Positions 15,686 through 25,390 are shown, counted from the first letter of the stretch. The stretch is 37,201 nucleotides of DNA from Rhodoferax sp. (GCF_028689305.1 NZ_JAQTWM010000025.1:1-37201); one strand, 5' to 3'. Translations and numbers: made by a program. Notes: a model not told the origin generated them from the letters alone.

Positions 15686-18600
15686 TTAGGCGTGGGTGGC
15701 TGTTGTTTCGGTGGCGGAGCCCTCTTCGTCGAGCCAGTCCACCTTGGCCATCTTGCGTACCACCACAAACTCGTCGCGGTTGGTACCAATGGTGCCGTAG
15801 TAGTTGAAGCCGTAACTGAATTGGGCGTAGCCGCCAATCATGTGGGTCGGTTTGAGCACAATGCGCGTTACCGAGTTGTGGATGCCGCCGCGCATGCCGG
15901 TGATTTCCGAGCCGGGGGTGTTGATGATCTTCTCCTGCGAGTGGTACATCAGCGTCATGCCCGGGTTGACGCGCTGGCTGACCACCGCCCGGGCCGCAAT
16001 CGCACCGTTGATGTTGAAGACTTCGATCCAGTCGTTGTCCTCAATGCCGGCGGCCTTGGCGTCCGTCTCGCTGAGCCAGACCACGCTGCCGCCGCGGTTG
16101 AGCGTGAGCATCATCAGGTTGTCGCTGTAGGTGGAGTGGATGCCCCACTTCTGGTGTGGTGTGATGAAGTTCAGCGCAATTTCCTTGTGGCCATTGGGCT
16201 TGATGTTCTGGATACCCGCCGTGGTCTTCAGGTCCACCGGGGGACGGTAGCTGCTGAAACCTTCACCAAATGCTGTCATCCACGGGTGGTCCATGTAGAA
16301 CTGCTGACGCCCGGTCAGCGTGCGCCATGGGATCATCTCGTGCACATTGGTGTAACCGGCGTTGTAGGACACCGTTTCACTCTCGATGCCGCTCCAGGTC
16401 GGGCTGGAGATGATCTTGCGCGGCTGGGCCTGGATGTCGCGGAAACGGATTTTTTCGTCTTCGCGGTACAAGGCCAGGTGGGTGTGGTCCAGGCCGGTTT
16501 GTTGGCCCAGGGCCTTCCAGGCTTTCACCGCCACGTGGCCATTGGTCTCGGGGGCCAGCTGCAACACCACTTCGCAGGCGTCGATGTCGGTGTCGATTTT
16601 GGGCATGCCACAGGTCACACCGGGTTCCTGTACCAGGCCGTTGAGTTGTCCCAACTGGGTGACTTCGATCTTGGTATCCCAATTGATGCCCTTGCCGCCG
16701 TTGCCCACCTTGTTCATCAAGGGGCCCAGGGCCGTGAAACGTTTGTAAAGGTTGGGGTAGTCGCGCTCCACCACTTGCATATTGGGCGCGGTTTTGCCGG
16801 GGATCAGGTCGATCTCGCCACGTTTCCAGTCCTGCACACCAAAGGGCTGGGCCAGTTCGGCGGGGCTGTCGTGCATCAAGGGTGACAACACCATCTCGCG
16901 CTCGACGCCCAGGTGGCCGACACAGACTTCGCTGAACTTCTTGGCAAAGCCCTTGTAGATGTCCCAGTCGCTGCGCGATTGCCAGGCCGGGTCCACCGCG
17001 GTTGAGAGCGGGTGAATGAACGGGTGCATGTCGCTGGTGTTGAGGTCGTTCTTCTCGTACCAGGTGGCGGTGGGCAGCACGATGTCGGAGTAGAGGCAGG
17101 TGGTGCTCATGCGAAAGTCCAGCGTCACCAGCAGGTCCAGCTTGCCCTCGGGGGCCTTGTCGTGCCAGACCACTTCTTCGGGCTTGGCTTCGTCATGGCC
17201 CATGTCCTTGCCCTGCACGCCGTTGCTGGTGCCCAGCAAATGTTTGAGGAAGTATTCGTGGCCTTTGCCGCTGGAGCCCAGGATGTTGGAGCGCCAGACA
17301 AACATGTTGCGCGGCCAGTTGTCGGGATGGTCCGGGTCTTCACAGCTCATCTTCAGCGAGCCGTCCTTCAGGCTCTTGACGACGTAGTCCTTGGGGTCCA
17401 TGCCGGCGGCGGCGGCGTCCTTGACCACCTGCACCGGGTTGGTTTTGAGCTGGGGTGCGGAGGGCAACCAGCCCATGCGTTCGGCACGCACGTTGTAGTC
17501 AATCATGCTGCCGCCAAACTTGGATTTGTCGGCCAGCGGCGACAACACCTCGTCCACACCCAGCTTCTCGTAGCGCCACTGGTCAGTGTGGGCGTAGAAG
17601 AAGCTGGTGGAGTTCATCTGCCGGGGTGGGCGAATCCAGTCCAGCGCAAAGGCCAGAGCGGTCCAGCCGGTTTGTGGGCGCAGTTTTTCCTGGCCCACGT
17701 AATGCGCCCAGCCACCGCCACTTTGGCCGATACAACCACACATCATCAGCATGTTGATGACACCGCGGTAGTTCATGTCGGCGTGGTACCAGTGGTTCAT
17801 GGCGGCACCGATGATCACCATCGACTTGCCATGGGTCTTGTCGGCGTTCTCGGCAAACTGGCGCGCCACGGTAATGAGCTGCTCACGCGGCGTGCCGGTG
17901 ATACGTTCCTGCCAGGCGGGGGTGTAAGGTGTGTCGTCGTTGAAGTCTTTGGCGGCGAGTTCACCCGGCAGGCCACGTGCTACGCCATAGTTGGCCACCT
18001 GCAAGTCAAACACGGTGGCCACCAGGGCTTCGCGCTTCTCACCTTCCTTGCCCAGCGAAATGGTTTGCACGGGCACGGTGCGCACCAGCACGTTGTCGGC
18101 ACTGGCACCGGTGGCGTTGTTGGGGAAGTGTTCGCTGACGATGCCACCAAAGTAGGGGAAGCCGACCTTGGCCGTCTGGGTGCTGGGGTTCGGGCCTTCC
18201 AGTACTGAGAGTTTGAGGACCACGGCTTGGCCGTTGCGTGCTTCCTTGGCCTGCAGGTTCCACTGGCCCGCGTCCGCGCGGCCATCTGCACCCCAGCGAA
18301 AACCAATGGCGCCGTTGGGCAGCACCACCTTGCCGTCTTCGTCGAAGGCCACGGTTTTCCACTCGGGGTTGTTGGCCTGCCCGAGCTTGCCGTTGAAGTC
18401 GGAGGCGCGCACGTAGCGGTCCGGCACCATGACCGTCTGGCCGTTGGGCAGCGTGTGTTCCTTGAGCATGACCAGCATCGGCATGTCGGTGTAACGGCGC
18501 ACGTAGTCGTCAAAGTAGGCGCTGCGCTCACCTTGGTCGGGGAAGTAGAACTCTTTGAGGATCACGTGACCCATGGCCATGGCTACGGCAGCGTCCGTCC

Positions 18601-19498
18601 CCTGCTTGGGTTTCATCCAGATGTCGGACAGTTTGGCGACTTCGGAGTAGTCGGGCGTGACGGCCACGGTCTTGGTACCCTTATAGCGCACCTCGGTGAA
18701 AAAGTGGGCATCCGGCGTGCGGGTTTGTGGCACGTTGGAGCCCCAGGCGATGATGTAGCTGCTGTTGTACCAGTCGGCAGACTCGGGCACGTCGGTCTGC
18801 TCGCCCCAGATTTGCGGGCTGGCCGGGGGCAGGTCGCAATACCAGTCGTAAAAGCTCATGCACACGCCGCCAATCAGGCTCAGGTAGCGGCTGCCGGCGG
18901 CATAACTGATCATCGACATGGCGGGAATCGGCGAGAAGCCGATGATGCGGTCCGGCCCATGCCGCTTGACGGTGTAGACGTTGGCGGCGGCCACCATCTC
19001 GTTGACCTCGTCCCAGCTGGAGCGCACAAAGCCGCCCAGGCCGCGCACACTCTGGTACTGCTTGCGCTTGGCGTCGTCTTGTGCAATGGAGGCCCAGGCA
19101 TCCACCGGCTCCATCGACAGCCGGGCATCACGCCAGAGTTTGAGCAGGCGACCGCGCACCAACGGGTATTTGACGCGGTTGGCGCTGTACAGGTACCAGC
19201 TGTAGCTGGCACCGCGGGCGCAGCCGCGTGGTTCATGGTTGGGCATGTCCCAGCGGGTGCGCGGATAGTCGGTTTGCTGGGTCTCCCAGGTGACGATGCC
19301 GCCCTTGACGTAAATTTTCCAGGAACACGATCCGGTGCAGTTCACACCGTGGGTGGAACGCACGATCTTGTCGTGCGCCCAGCGGTTGCGGTAGGCATCC
19401 TCCCAGGTACGGTCTTCGCCGGTCGTGACGCCGTGTTCACCTGCAAAGGGTTCCCTGGCTTGAGAAAAATAGCTGAGTCGATCCAGAAAATGGCTCAT
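15686..19498 (-). CDS. narG: Respiratory nitrate reductase alpha subunit (molybdenum)
   Basis: The 1270-residue catalytic subunit reduces nitrate to nitrite at a bis-molybdopterin guanine dinucleotide centre. The FS0 cluster ligands are H50, C54, C58 and C93 (H-x3-C-x3-C-x34-C), one residue off the Escherichia coli numbering. The aspartate in SFYDWYCDLPPAS, which ligates molybdenum, is conserved, as is the substrate-entry region DVPESADWYNSSY. Length is normal for membrane-bound NarG. No functional Tat signal is present, so the site faces the cytoplasm. A 122-base gap with repeat copy 3 separates it from narK2, an unusual break within the run. No FNR-type box was found in that gap. Confidence 0.98.
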   Translation of the reverse strand: MSHFLDRLSYFSQAREPFAGEHGVTTGEDRTWEDAYRNRWAHDKIVRSTHGVNCTGSCSWKIYVKGGIVTWETQQTDYPRTRWDMPNHEPRGCARGASYSWYLYSANRVKYPLVRGRLLKLWRDARLSMEPVDAWASIAQDDAKRKQYQSVRGLGGFVRSSWDEVNEMVAAANVYTVKRHGPDRIIGFSPIPAMSMISYAAGSRYLSLIGGVCMSFYDWYCDLPPASPQIWGEQTDVPESADWYNSSYIIAWGSNVPQTRTPDAHFFTEVRYKGTKTVAVTPDYSEVAKLSDIWMKPKQGTDAAVAMAMGHVILKEFYFPDQGERSAYFDDYVRRYTDMPMLVMLKEHTLPNGQTVMVPDRYVRASDFNGKLGQANNPEWKTVAFDEDGKVVLPNGAIGFRWGADGRADAGQWNLQAKEARNGQAVVLKLSVLEGPNPSTQTAKVGFPYFGGIVSEHFPNNATGASADNVLVRTVPVQTISLGKEGEKREALVATVFDLQVANYGVARGLPGELAAKDFNDDTPYTPAWQERITGTPREQLITVARQFAENADKTHGKSMVIIGAAMNHWYHADMNYRGVINMLMMCGCIGQSGGGWAHYVGQEKLRPQTGWTALAFALDWIRPPRQMNSTSFFYAHTDQWRYEKLGVDEVLSPLADKSKFGGSMIDYNVRAERMGWLPSAPQLKTNPVQVVKDAAAAGMDPKDYVVKSLKDGSLKMSCEDPDHPDNWPRNMFVWRSNILGSSGKGHEYFLKHLLGTSNGVQGKDMGHDEAKPEEVVWHDKAPEGKLDLLVTLDFRMSTTCLYSDIVLPTATWYEKNDLNTSDMHPFIHPLSTAVDPAWQSRSDWDIYKGFAKKFSEVCVGHLGVEREMVLSPLMHDSPAELAQPFGVQDWKRGEIDLIPGKTAPNMQVVERDYPNLYKRFTALGPLMNKVGNGGKGINWDTKIEVTQLGQLNGLVQEPGVTCGMPKIDTDIDACEVVLQLAPETNGHVAVKAWKALGQQTGLDHTHLALYREDEKIRFRDIQAQPRKIISSPTWSGIESETVSYNAGYTNVHEMIPWRTLTGRQQFYMDHPWMTAFGEGFSSYRPPVDLKTTAGIQNIKPNGHKEIALNFITPHQKWGIHSTYSDNLMMLTLNRGGSVVWLSETDAKAAGIEDNDWIEVFNINGAIAARAVVSQRVNPGMTLMYHSQEKIINTPGSEITGMRGGIHNSVTRIVLKPTHMIGGYAQFSYGFNYYGTIGTNRDEFVVVRKMAKVDWLDEEGSATETTATHA

Positions 19499-19540
19499 GG
19501 TGTGCCTCGGTGGTGGTCAATGGGTTCTATAAGGAAAAAC

Positions 19541-19590
19541 AGGCTCTAGCCCGGATGAAATCTTTGTATGTAGCTATCATTTTTGTAGTA
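19541..19590 (+). repeat. Intergenic repeat, copy 3, between narK2 and narG
   Basis: GGCTCTAGCCC, exactly 20 bases, then GCTATCA and a CTAT-N7-GTAG stem in which a U-G pair replaces U-A. It is the only copy between genes read in the same direction. On the minus strand (the nar sense) it begins 31 bases after the narK2 stop and ends GGGC-TAGA-GCCT followed by GTTTTTCC, resembling a weak terminator or attenuator upstream of narG. Confidence 0.78.
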
Positions 19591-19620
19591 TTGGGTGGTG
19601 CCGGGCAACACGGGTGCGAC

Positions 19621-21249
19621 TCAAGGGTTCTTGATCTCGGAGCCGGCGCGCAGGTAAAACCACCAATTCAGCACCAGGCACAAGGCGTAGAAAATCGCAA
19701 AACCGTACATCGCGATCTGTGGTGTGCCGGCCTTGATCTGGTCGCCGATCACCACCGGAGCGATGAAGGCACCGTAGGCGGCAACAGCTGAAGTCCAGCC
19801 CAGTACCGGACCGGCCTGCTGGCGATCAAAAATCACGCCAATGGTGCGGAAGGTGGAGCCGTTACCTATGCCGCTGGCAGCAAACAGCAGCACAAACAGC
19901 CACATGAATGTCGGGAAATATTGCTCCGGCGTGGCCGAGGCATAAGCCTGCATCATCACGTAGCCCACTGCGCCTGAGGCCACGACCATCACCGCGGAAA
20001 TCACCTGGGTGACGATGGACCCCCCCACCTTGTCCGAAATCCAGCCACCGATCGGCCGTACCAGTGCACCGACAAATGGCCCGATCCAGGCGTAGGTCAA
20101 TGCGGAGACCGCGTTGGGGTTCTTCAGTGTGTGTTGCATCACGCCAGTGGCGTCAGGCACATGGCTGATGCCAAAGATGACAGTGATCGACAGCGGCAGC
20201 GCCATTGAAAAACCGATGAACGAGCCGAAGGTAACGATGTAGAGCGCCGTGAGTGACCAGGTGTGTTTGTTGCCGAAGATGGAAAATTGCTTGCTGATGT
20301 TGTCCTTCATGGTGCCAAAAGCGGTCAGCTTCATCACCATGAGCGTGCTGAAGATGATCAACGGCATGGCCAGCCACATGCTGATCAGGCCCAGGCCAGT
20401 GGGTTTGGGCAGGTACAGGTACAAGCCCAGACCGGCGGGTATGAATGACAAGGTGTAGATCCAGATGATTTTCAGAAATGCACCCAAGGTACTGCCGATG
20501 TCGGGCGACACGCTGGTGAGGTTGTTCATCCCCAGGTAACACAGGATCGACAGCGGAATCAGTGATAGCAGCCAGGCAAAGCCGGCGTTTTGAATCCAGG
20601 TCGGTGTACCAGCGGTGATCTTGCCCAGAATCCAGCCGCTGTCCTTCACCAGTGTCATGGATTCACCACCAAAACTGCCAAACAAGCTTAAGGTCATCAC
20701 CAGTGGAATCACCACCTGCATGGTGGTCACGCCAAAGTTTCCCAGTCCGGCGTTCAGGCCCAGCGCCGTGCCCTGCAGACGCTTGGGAAAGAAAGTGCTG
20801 ATGTTGGACATGGAACTGGCAAAGTTGCCACCGCCTACGCCGGACCACAGCGCCATCAACTGGAACACCCACAGCGGCCAGTCCTTGTGCTGCAGGGCGA
20901 CGCCGGTGCCGATGGCCGGTGCCAGCAACATCGCGGTGGTCAGAAAAATGGTGTTGCGGCCACCGGCCACCCGGATCAGGAACGAAGCGGGAATGCGCAT
21001 GGTGGCACCCGCCAGCCCCGAGATGGCGGTCAGGGTGAACAGCTCGGCCTGGGTGAACGGAAAGCCCAGGTTGAGCATCTGCACGGTGATGATGCCCCAC
21101 ATGCCCCAGATGGCAAAGCCGCACAGCAGGCTCGGAATGGAAATCCACAGGTTGCGGTAAGCAATGCGTTTGCCGGTGCTTTCCCAGAATTGGGTGTCCT
21201 CGGGGCGCCAGTCGGCAATATTTGCGCCGGAAATTTTTGAGTCGCTCAT
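19621..21249 (-). CDS. narK2: Nitrate/nitrite transporter, NarK2 type (MFS)
   Basis: The 542-residue, 12- to 14-helix MFS protein carries the nitrate signature motifs GLNAGLGNFGVTTMQ (helix 5) and GIGNGSTFRTIGVIF (helix 11). The arginines expected to bind the anion lie in MRIPASFL and STFRTIG. A longer loop between helices than in NarK1 fits the NarK2 nitrate/nitrite antiporter branch. It exports nitrite in exchange for nitrate once respiration runs. It lies directly behind narK1, with 38 bases between, and before narG. In Paracoccus the two are fused into one protein; here they are separate genes. Subtype assignment rests on length and position. Confidence 0.9.
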   Translation of the reverse strand: MSDSKISGANIADWRPEDTQFWESTGKRIAYRNLWISIPSLLCGFAIWGMWGIITVQMLNLGFPFTQAELFTLTAISGLAGATMRIPASFLIRVAGGRNTIFLTTAMLLAPAIGTGVALQHKDWPLWVFQLMALWSGVGGGNFASSMSNISTFFPKRLQGTALGLNAGLGNFGVTTMQVVIPLVMTLSLFGSFGGESMTLVKDSGWILGKITAGTPTWIQNAGFAWLLSLIPLSILCYLGMNNLTSVSPDIGSTLGAFLKIIWIYTLSFIPAGLGLYLYLPKPTGLGLISMWLAMPLIIFSTLMVMKLTAFGTMKDNISKQFSIFGNKHTWSLTALYIVTFGSFIGFSMALPLSITVIFGISHVPDATGVMQHTLKNPNAVSALTYAWIGPFVGALVRPIGGWISDKVGGSIVTQVISAVMVVASGAVGYVMMQAYASATPEQYFPTFMWLFVLLFAASGIGNGSTFRTIGVIFDRQQAGPVLGWTSAVAAYGAFIAPVVIGDQIKAGTPQIAMYGFAIFYALCLVLNWWFYLRAGSEIKNP

Positions 21250-21287
21250 AGGTTCTTTCTGGTAGAGAATGGGTAGGGTGGATGAGT

Positions 21288-22529
21288 TCAGGCAGGTTTT
21301 TTTGCGCCCAGGTAGTTGACGCTACGCACTTCAGTCCAGTACATCCAGATCAGGGACACCCAGACCACCCCGTACATCAGCATGAAGGCGCTGGAGCGCA
21401 TGCCGGTCAGGTCCATCAGGGCGCCAAACATGATCGGCAGCAGGAACCCACCCAGGCCGCCGGCCAGGCCCACAATGCCGCTGATGGTGCCGATGTTGTG
21501 CGGGTAGTCGTCGCTGATGTATTTGAAGACGCTGGCCTTGCCAAACGCCCAGGCAATGCCCAGCGTGAACATCAGAATGGTGAACAGATAGACGTTCAGG
21601 CCGATGTGAAAAGTTTTCGGGCCGGTCACGGTGCCGATGGTGAGGTCGGTCTGCGGGTAGCTCAGCAAAAACAGGCAAATCCAGCTCACCCACAGCACCC
21701 ACCAGGTCATGGCATGGGCACCATATTTGTCTGACAGCCAGCCCCCCACGGCACGCAACACCCCGCCGGGTAATGAGAAGCAGGCGGCCAGCAGGGCGGC
21801 AGTGCGGATGTCCAGGCCAAACTCGCCCACGTAGTACTGCACCATCCACAAAGACAGTGCCACGTAGCCGCCAAACACAATGCTGTAGTACTGGCAGTAC
21901 TTGATGACTTTGGGGTCTTTCAGGGATCTGAGCTGGTCACGGAACGTGACGTGGCTGGGCACCAGGTGGGCCGGGTCGCTGTAGCTGAAAAACCAGAACA
22001 GGATGACCGTGCCCAGCATGATGGCTGCGTAGACCTGCGGCACCATGGTCCAGCCAAATCCCACGACCAGGGCCGGTGCCAGGAACTTGTTGACGGCGGC
22101 GCCGGAGTTGCCGGCACCATAGATGCCCATGGCAAAGCCCTGCTGCTTTTTGGGAAACCAGCGCGCGACATACGGTGTACCGACAGAAAATGCGCCGCCG
22201 GCCATGCCAACGAACAGGCCTATCGTCAGGTACTGCCAGAACTGTGTGGCGTAGGACATCAGCCAGATGGCGGGCACGGTTGAGGCCATCAGCAGGGTCA
22301 TCACGATGCGGCCGCCGAATTTGTCGGTCCAGATGCCCAGCGGCACCCGGATCAGCGAGCCGGTGAGCACGGGGGTGGCCATCAGCAGGCCAAACTGGGT
22401 TGAATTGAGGTCCAGGGCCTTTTTGATCGGGATGCCGATCACGGCGAACATCATCCACACCATGAAACACACCGTGAAGGCGAATGTGCTGACTATCAGC
22501 ACCGAAAGCGCTTGCCCTTTCCTCGTCAT
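21288..22529 (-). CDS. narK1: Nitrate transporter, NarK1 type (MFS)
   Basis: The 413-residue MFS protein has about 12 membrane helices and the nitrate signature GIYGAGNSGAAVNKFLAP in helix 5 and GIVGLAGGLGGFLLP in helix 11. A conserved arginine lies in SLIRVPLG. The short length and sequence pattern place it in the NarK1 branch, thought to import nitrate with protons to start respiration. ATG at 22529 is preceded by AAGGAG at eight bases, better than the in-frame codon at 22556. It follows narL after 148 bases and stands at the head of narK1-K2-GHJI. The upstream gap shows an inverted repeat but no FNR-type box. Confidence 0.92.
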   Translation of the reverse strand: MTRKGQALSVLIVSTFAFTVCFMVWMMFAVIGIPIKKALDLNSTQFGLLMATPVLTGSLIRVPLGIWTDKFGGRIVMTLLMASTVPAIWLMSYATQFWQYLTIGLFVGMAGGAFSVGTPYVARWFPKKQQGFAMGIYGAGNSGAAVNKFLAPALVVGFGWTMVPQVYAAIMLGTVILFWFFSYSDPAHLVPSHVTFRDQLRSLKDPKVIKYCQYYSIVFGGYVALSLWMVQYYVGEFGLDIRTAALLAACFSLPGGVLRAVGGWLSDKYGAHAMTWWVLWVSWICLFLLSYPQTDLTIGTVTGPKTFHIGLNVYLFTILMFTLGIAWAFGKASVFKYISDDYPHNIGTISGIVGLAGGLGGFLLPIMFGALMDLTGMRSSAFMLMYGVVWVSLIWMYWTEVRSVNYLGAKKPA

Positions 22530-22569
22530 GTCACTCACTCCTTGTTTGTGTGACACGACTGTAGGTGTG

Positions 22570-22584
22570 GCCAGGGGTCCTGGC
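22570..22584. promoter_or_regulatory. Inverted repeat before narK1
   Basis: GCCAGG-GGT-CCTGGC is a perfect six-base dyad, 40 bases before the narK1 ATG. It could be a hairpin in the mRNA leader, a weak terminator of narL (no U tract follows), or an operator. It does not fit the 7-2-7 NarL heptamer pattern. Confidence 0.3.
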
Positions 22585-22677
22585 TATCCCCCTGAAGCAC
22601 AGCTAACAGGGGCCGGTGGAACTAGGCCGGGTCGGGTGCCATCGTTCCAAAGAACTATCTGCCGGCGGGTGGTGGCC

Positions 22678-23415
22678 TCAGGTCAGTCCGTGTTCGGTGG
22701 CGATCACGGCGGCGTGAACCCGGCTGCTGACCTCCAGTTTGCGCAGAATATGCTGCACATGGATTTTGACGGTGGTTTCAGCGATACCGTGCTCACGCGC
22801 AATTTCCTTGTTGCTGGCCCCGCGGGCAATGCCCCGCAGGATCTCGCGTTCACGCGGCGACAGGCTGGTCAGTACCGAAGTTGGATGGCCGTTGGCGGGG
22901 GCCGGGTTGGGCCGATTGGGGGCCTGGGGAAAGCCAGCTGACCCTACTTGGGCGGCACCCCGGTAGGCGGCCACCAGTTTGCCCATCATTTCCGGTGCGA
23001 TGACACTGTCACCTTGCACGGCGCGTCCAATGGCTGCGACCAGGGCATCACCTTCCATGGTTTTAAGCAGGTAACCGGCGGCGCCGCCACGCAGGGCGGC
23101 GGCCAGATCCTGTTCATCTTCGCTCACCGTGAGCATCAGGATGCAGGCACAAGGGGCCGCCTGGCGCAGGCCGGGCAGGGCATCCACACCCGTCACGCCG
23201 GGCAGGTGGTTGTCCAGCAAGATCAAGTCGGGCTGCAATTCCTGTGCCTTGCGAATGGCCTGGCTGGCATCGGCGGCGTCGCCAATCACGGACATGCCGG
23301 GGTCGCGTGTCAACAGCGCGGTCAAACCCCGGCGAAACAAGGTGTGGTCATCGACCACCAGGATGCGGATCGGTGTCTTGGCGTCGGACAAGGTGGGAGC
23401 GGAGGAGTCGGACAT
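22678..23415 (-). CDS. narL: Nitrate/nitrite response regulator NarL
   Basis: The 245-residue protein has a receiver domain (about 14-130) with the acidic pair in VVDDHTLF, the phosphoacceptor D68 in LILLDNHLPG and K118 in LLKTMEG. A linker and a LuxR-type helix-turn-helix follow, LSPREREILRGIARGASNKEIAREHGI (about residues 182 on). This is the NarL/FixJ architecture. ATG at 23415 lies 11 bases after the narX stop; upstream in-frame codons would overlap narX. Phosphorylated by NarX in nitrate, it is expected to activate narK1K2GHJI directly downstream. Confidence 0.93.
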   Translation of the reverse strand: MSDSSAPTLSDAKTPIRILVVDDHTLFRRGLTALLTRDPGMSVIGDAADASQAIRKAQELQPDLILLDNHLPGVTGVDALPGLRQAAPCACILMLTVSEDEQDLAAALRGGAAGYLLKTMEGDALVAAIGRAVQGDSVIAPEMMGKLVAAYRGAAQVGSAGFPQAPNRPNPAPANGHPTSVLTSLSPREREILRGIARGASNKEIAREHGIAETTVKIHVQHILRKLEVSSRVHAAVIATEHGLT

Positions 23416-23426
23416 GGCGCTCAAGA

Positions 23427-25361
23427 TCAGGTGGCGGGTACCGGCGCCAGGGTGGGCTCGGTGGCCGGCGCTGGGTCCGGCGTGGCCAGGGGGGAGGTTG
23501 GTTGCGGCAAACTCAGCACAATGGAGCATCCGTGCCCCACTGTCGAAATGACGTCGAGTTGCGCGCCAATACGCTGCGCGCGTTCGGCCATGATGCGCAG
23601 GCCCACATGGGTTTCGTCGAGGGAGTCCCCTCCGGGGGTGAAGCCAACACCGTCATCACGCACCTCAAAACGCCAGAGCGGTTGCTGCTGCACGTCGAGC
23701 CACACCTGTGACGCGCGCGCGTGTTTACGCACGTTTGAAAGGGCCTCCTGGATGATGTGCAGGACCTGGATTTGCAGGTCGGGAGGCAGCGGCAGGCCGT
23801 GACCCTGCAGGTTCAGGCTGGTTTTGATCCCACTTTGATGCTCGAATTTTTGCAGTGTGGTGATCAACGCAGGTTCAATGTCTTCGGCGTTGGTGCGGGT
23901 CCGGAAATGCAGCAGCAGTTCGCGCACATCACTGTAACTTTCGCGCACGCCGATGTCGATTTCGTCGACGATCTTGGCGACTTCGATGGCATCACCGGTC
24001 TTGACCGCATCACGCATGAGCTGTACCTGAATTTTCAGGAAAGCCAATGACTGGGCGATCGAGTCATGCAGTTCGCGCGCCAGCAGGTGGCGCTCCTGTG
24101 ACACCGCCGCTTCTTTTTCCAGCGCGTTGAGACGCAGGTTTTCCATGCCGCTGGCCAAGTGCTGGCTCAGTGCTTCCAGCAGGGAACGTTCGGAGTCCAG
24201 CAGGGTGATGCGGGCATGGAAGAACAGGTCCACTTCACCCATGACACGATCATGCAGGCGCACCGGAATCGTCACCAGGGTCTCAAACCCGGCCTGGGCA
24301 CAGTGCGGCAAGCCGGCGGGCGACATGTCTCGGATCGGGATCACCTTGAGATGGTTGTCTGTTTGGCCTGAGCCGCAATGGCATTGACCGCTGTGGACAC
24401 ATTGCTCTGCCTCGACCATGGAAGCAGGCAGCCCGTGGGCGGCCAGCATCAAATGGCGCTGGTTGCCCTGGCTGGACCAGCGCAGAGCCACACCATCGGC
24501 ACGGGCGATGCGCGCCAGACTCTGGGCAAACTGTTGTGCCAGGGTTTCCAGTGAGGTGGCATTGGCCACCAGCGCGGTGACCTCATAAAGGCTTTCCAGC
24601 CGCTCGGTTTTGTCTTGCAGCTGAATGGTTTTTTCAGTGACCCTGGCCTCCAGGTTTTTGTACATGGACTGCAGGTGTTCTGCCATGCCATTGAAGCCGT
24701 CGGCCAGTGTGCCGAATTCGTCGCTGCTGGTGCGTTCAACCCGGGCCTGAAAGTCACCGGCCTGAATTTTTTCAATGGCTTGTTTGAGTTGTCCGACAGG
24801 CTCCAGCACAAACAGGTAGCCGGTGTACAACAAAATGGCGGCCGCCAGGATCACCAGCGCCAACATGCTCATCTGCAGCAGGTGCAGCAGTGCTGTCCAG
24901 CGGGCGATGTGTGCCTCGATGCTGCTGACAAAGGCATCGATGTCCGCTGCAAAAGTGGTGGTACTGGCGCGCAGTTCGCGAAACTGTTCCGGGTTGCCGG
25001 CGATCCACCGCGCGTGATAACGCGCCCAGTCGGTTTCAATCACCGAAAACCGCTGCTGGAGCTGCTCATCCCAGGGGACGAACAGCGGGCGTTCTGGATC
25101 GCCGTGCTTGAGAAGGTACAGGCTCTGATTGAATTGGGTCACCTGCTGTGGCAGCTGGGTGGTCTCCTGCGTGCCAATGGACAGCGACATGCGGTAAGAC
25201 TGCATGCGCATGCGCCCGGCCTCGTTGACGGCCGCAGCGCCGCCGTCGAGTTGCCAGGAGACCCACAGCGTGGCTGCGGTGGCCAGCAGCACCAGCAGCA
25301 AAAAGGGCACCCCCACCAGCATCAGCTTGGCGCCCAGACTCCAGTGTCGGGTGGTCGGCAT
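23427..25361 (-). CDS. narX: Nitrate/nitrite sensor histidine kinase NarX
   Basis: The 644-residue membrane kinase has helix 1 at about 12-36, then the P-box NEAGRMRMQSYRM (46-58), which binds nitrate in the NarX/NarQ family. Helix 2 (about 165-187), HAMP (to about 240), a GAF-like region with the NarX cysteine group (C321, C327, C329, C354), an H-box RELHDSIAQSL with phospho-H432, and an ATPase domain (EALSNVRKHARAS, FEVRDDGVGF) follow. ATG at 25361 is chosen because it leads straight into the first helix; codons further up overlap the thiolase gene. It starts 29 bases after the thiolase stop without a good ribosome site. It phosphorylates NarL. Confidence 0.93.
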   Translation of the reverse strand: MPTTRHWSLGAKLMLVGVPFLLLVLLATAATLWVSWQLDGGAAAVNEAGRMRMQSYRMSLSIGTQETTQLPQQVTQFNQSLYLLKHGDPERPLFVPWDEQLQQRFSVIETDWARYHARWIAGNPEQFRELRASTTTFAADIDAFVSSIEAHIARWTALLHLLQMSMLALVILAAAILLYTGYLFVLEPVGQLKQAIEKIQAGDFQARVERTSSDEFGTLADGFNGMAEHLQSMYKNLEARVTEKTIQLQDKTERLESLYEVTALVANATSLETLAQQFAQSLARIARADGVALRWSSQGNQRHLMLAAHGLPASMVEAEQCVHSGQCHCGSGQTDNHLKVIPIRDMSPAGLPHCAQAGFETLVTIPVRLHDRVMGEVDLFFHARITLLDSERSLLEALSQHLASGMENLRLNALEKEAAVSQERHLLARELHDSIAQSLAFLKIQVQLMRDAVKTGDAIEVAKIVDEIDIGVRESYSDVRELLLHFRTRTNAEDIEPALITTLQKFEHQSGIKTSLNLQGHGLPLPPDLQIQVLHIIQEALSNVRKHARASQVWLDVQQQPLWRFEVRDDGVGFTPGGDSLDETHVGLRIMAERAQRIGAQLDVISTVGHGCSIVLSLPQPTSPLATPDPAPATEPTLAPVPAT

Positions 25362-25390
25362 GCCGGATGCTGGTGATGCGTCGAAGGCGC

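Noticed and set aside
15677..16885. Long open frames opposite narG, narH, narX and the thiolase (for example 15677-16885 and 17012-18208)
   Set aside because: They are antisense shadows of well-supported genes in high-GC DNA, with no ribosome sites or recognisable domains.
19621..19634. TCAAG-GGTT-CTTGA at the narK2 stop as an FNR box
   Set aside because: The half-sites are in the wrong order (everted) and the sequence is within the narK2 coding end.
22636..22655. TGGCAC-like sequence before narK1 as a sigma-54 promoter
   Set aside because: Spacing between the GG and GC dinucleotides is one base too long and the TTGC part is absent.
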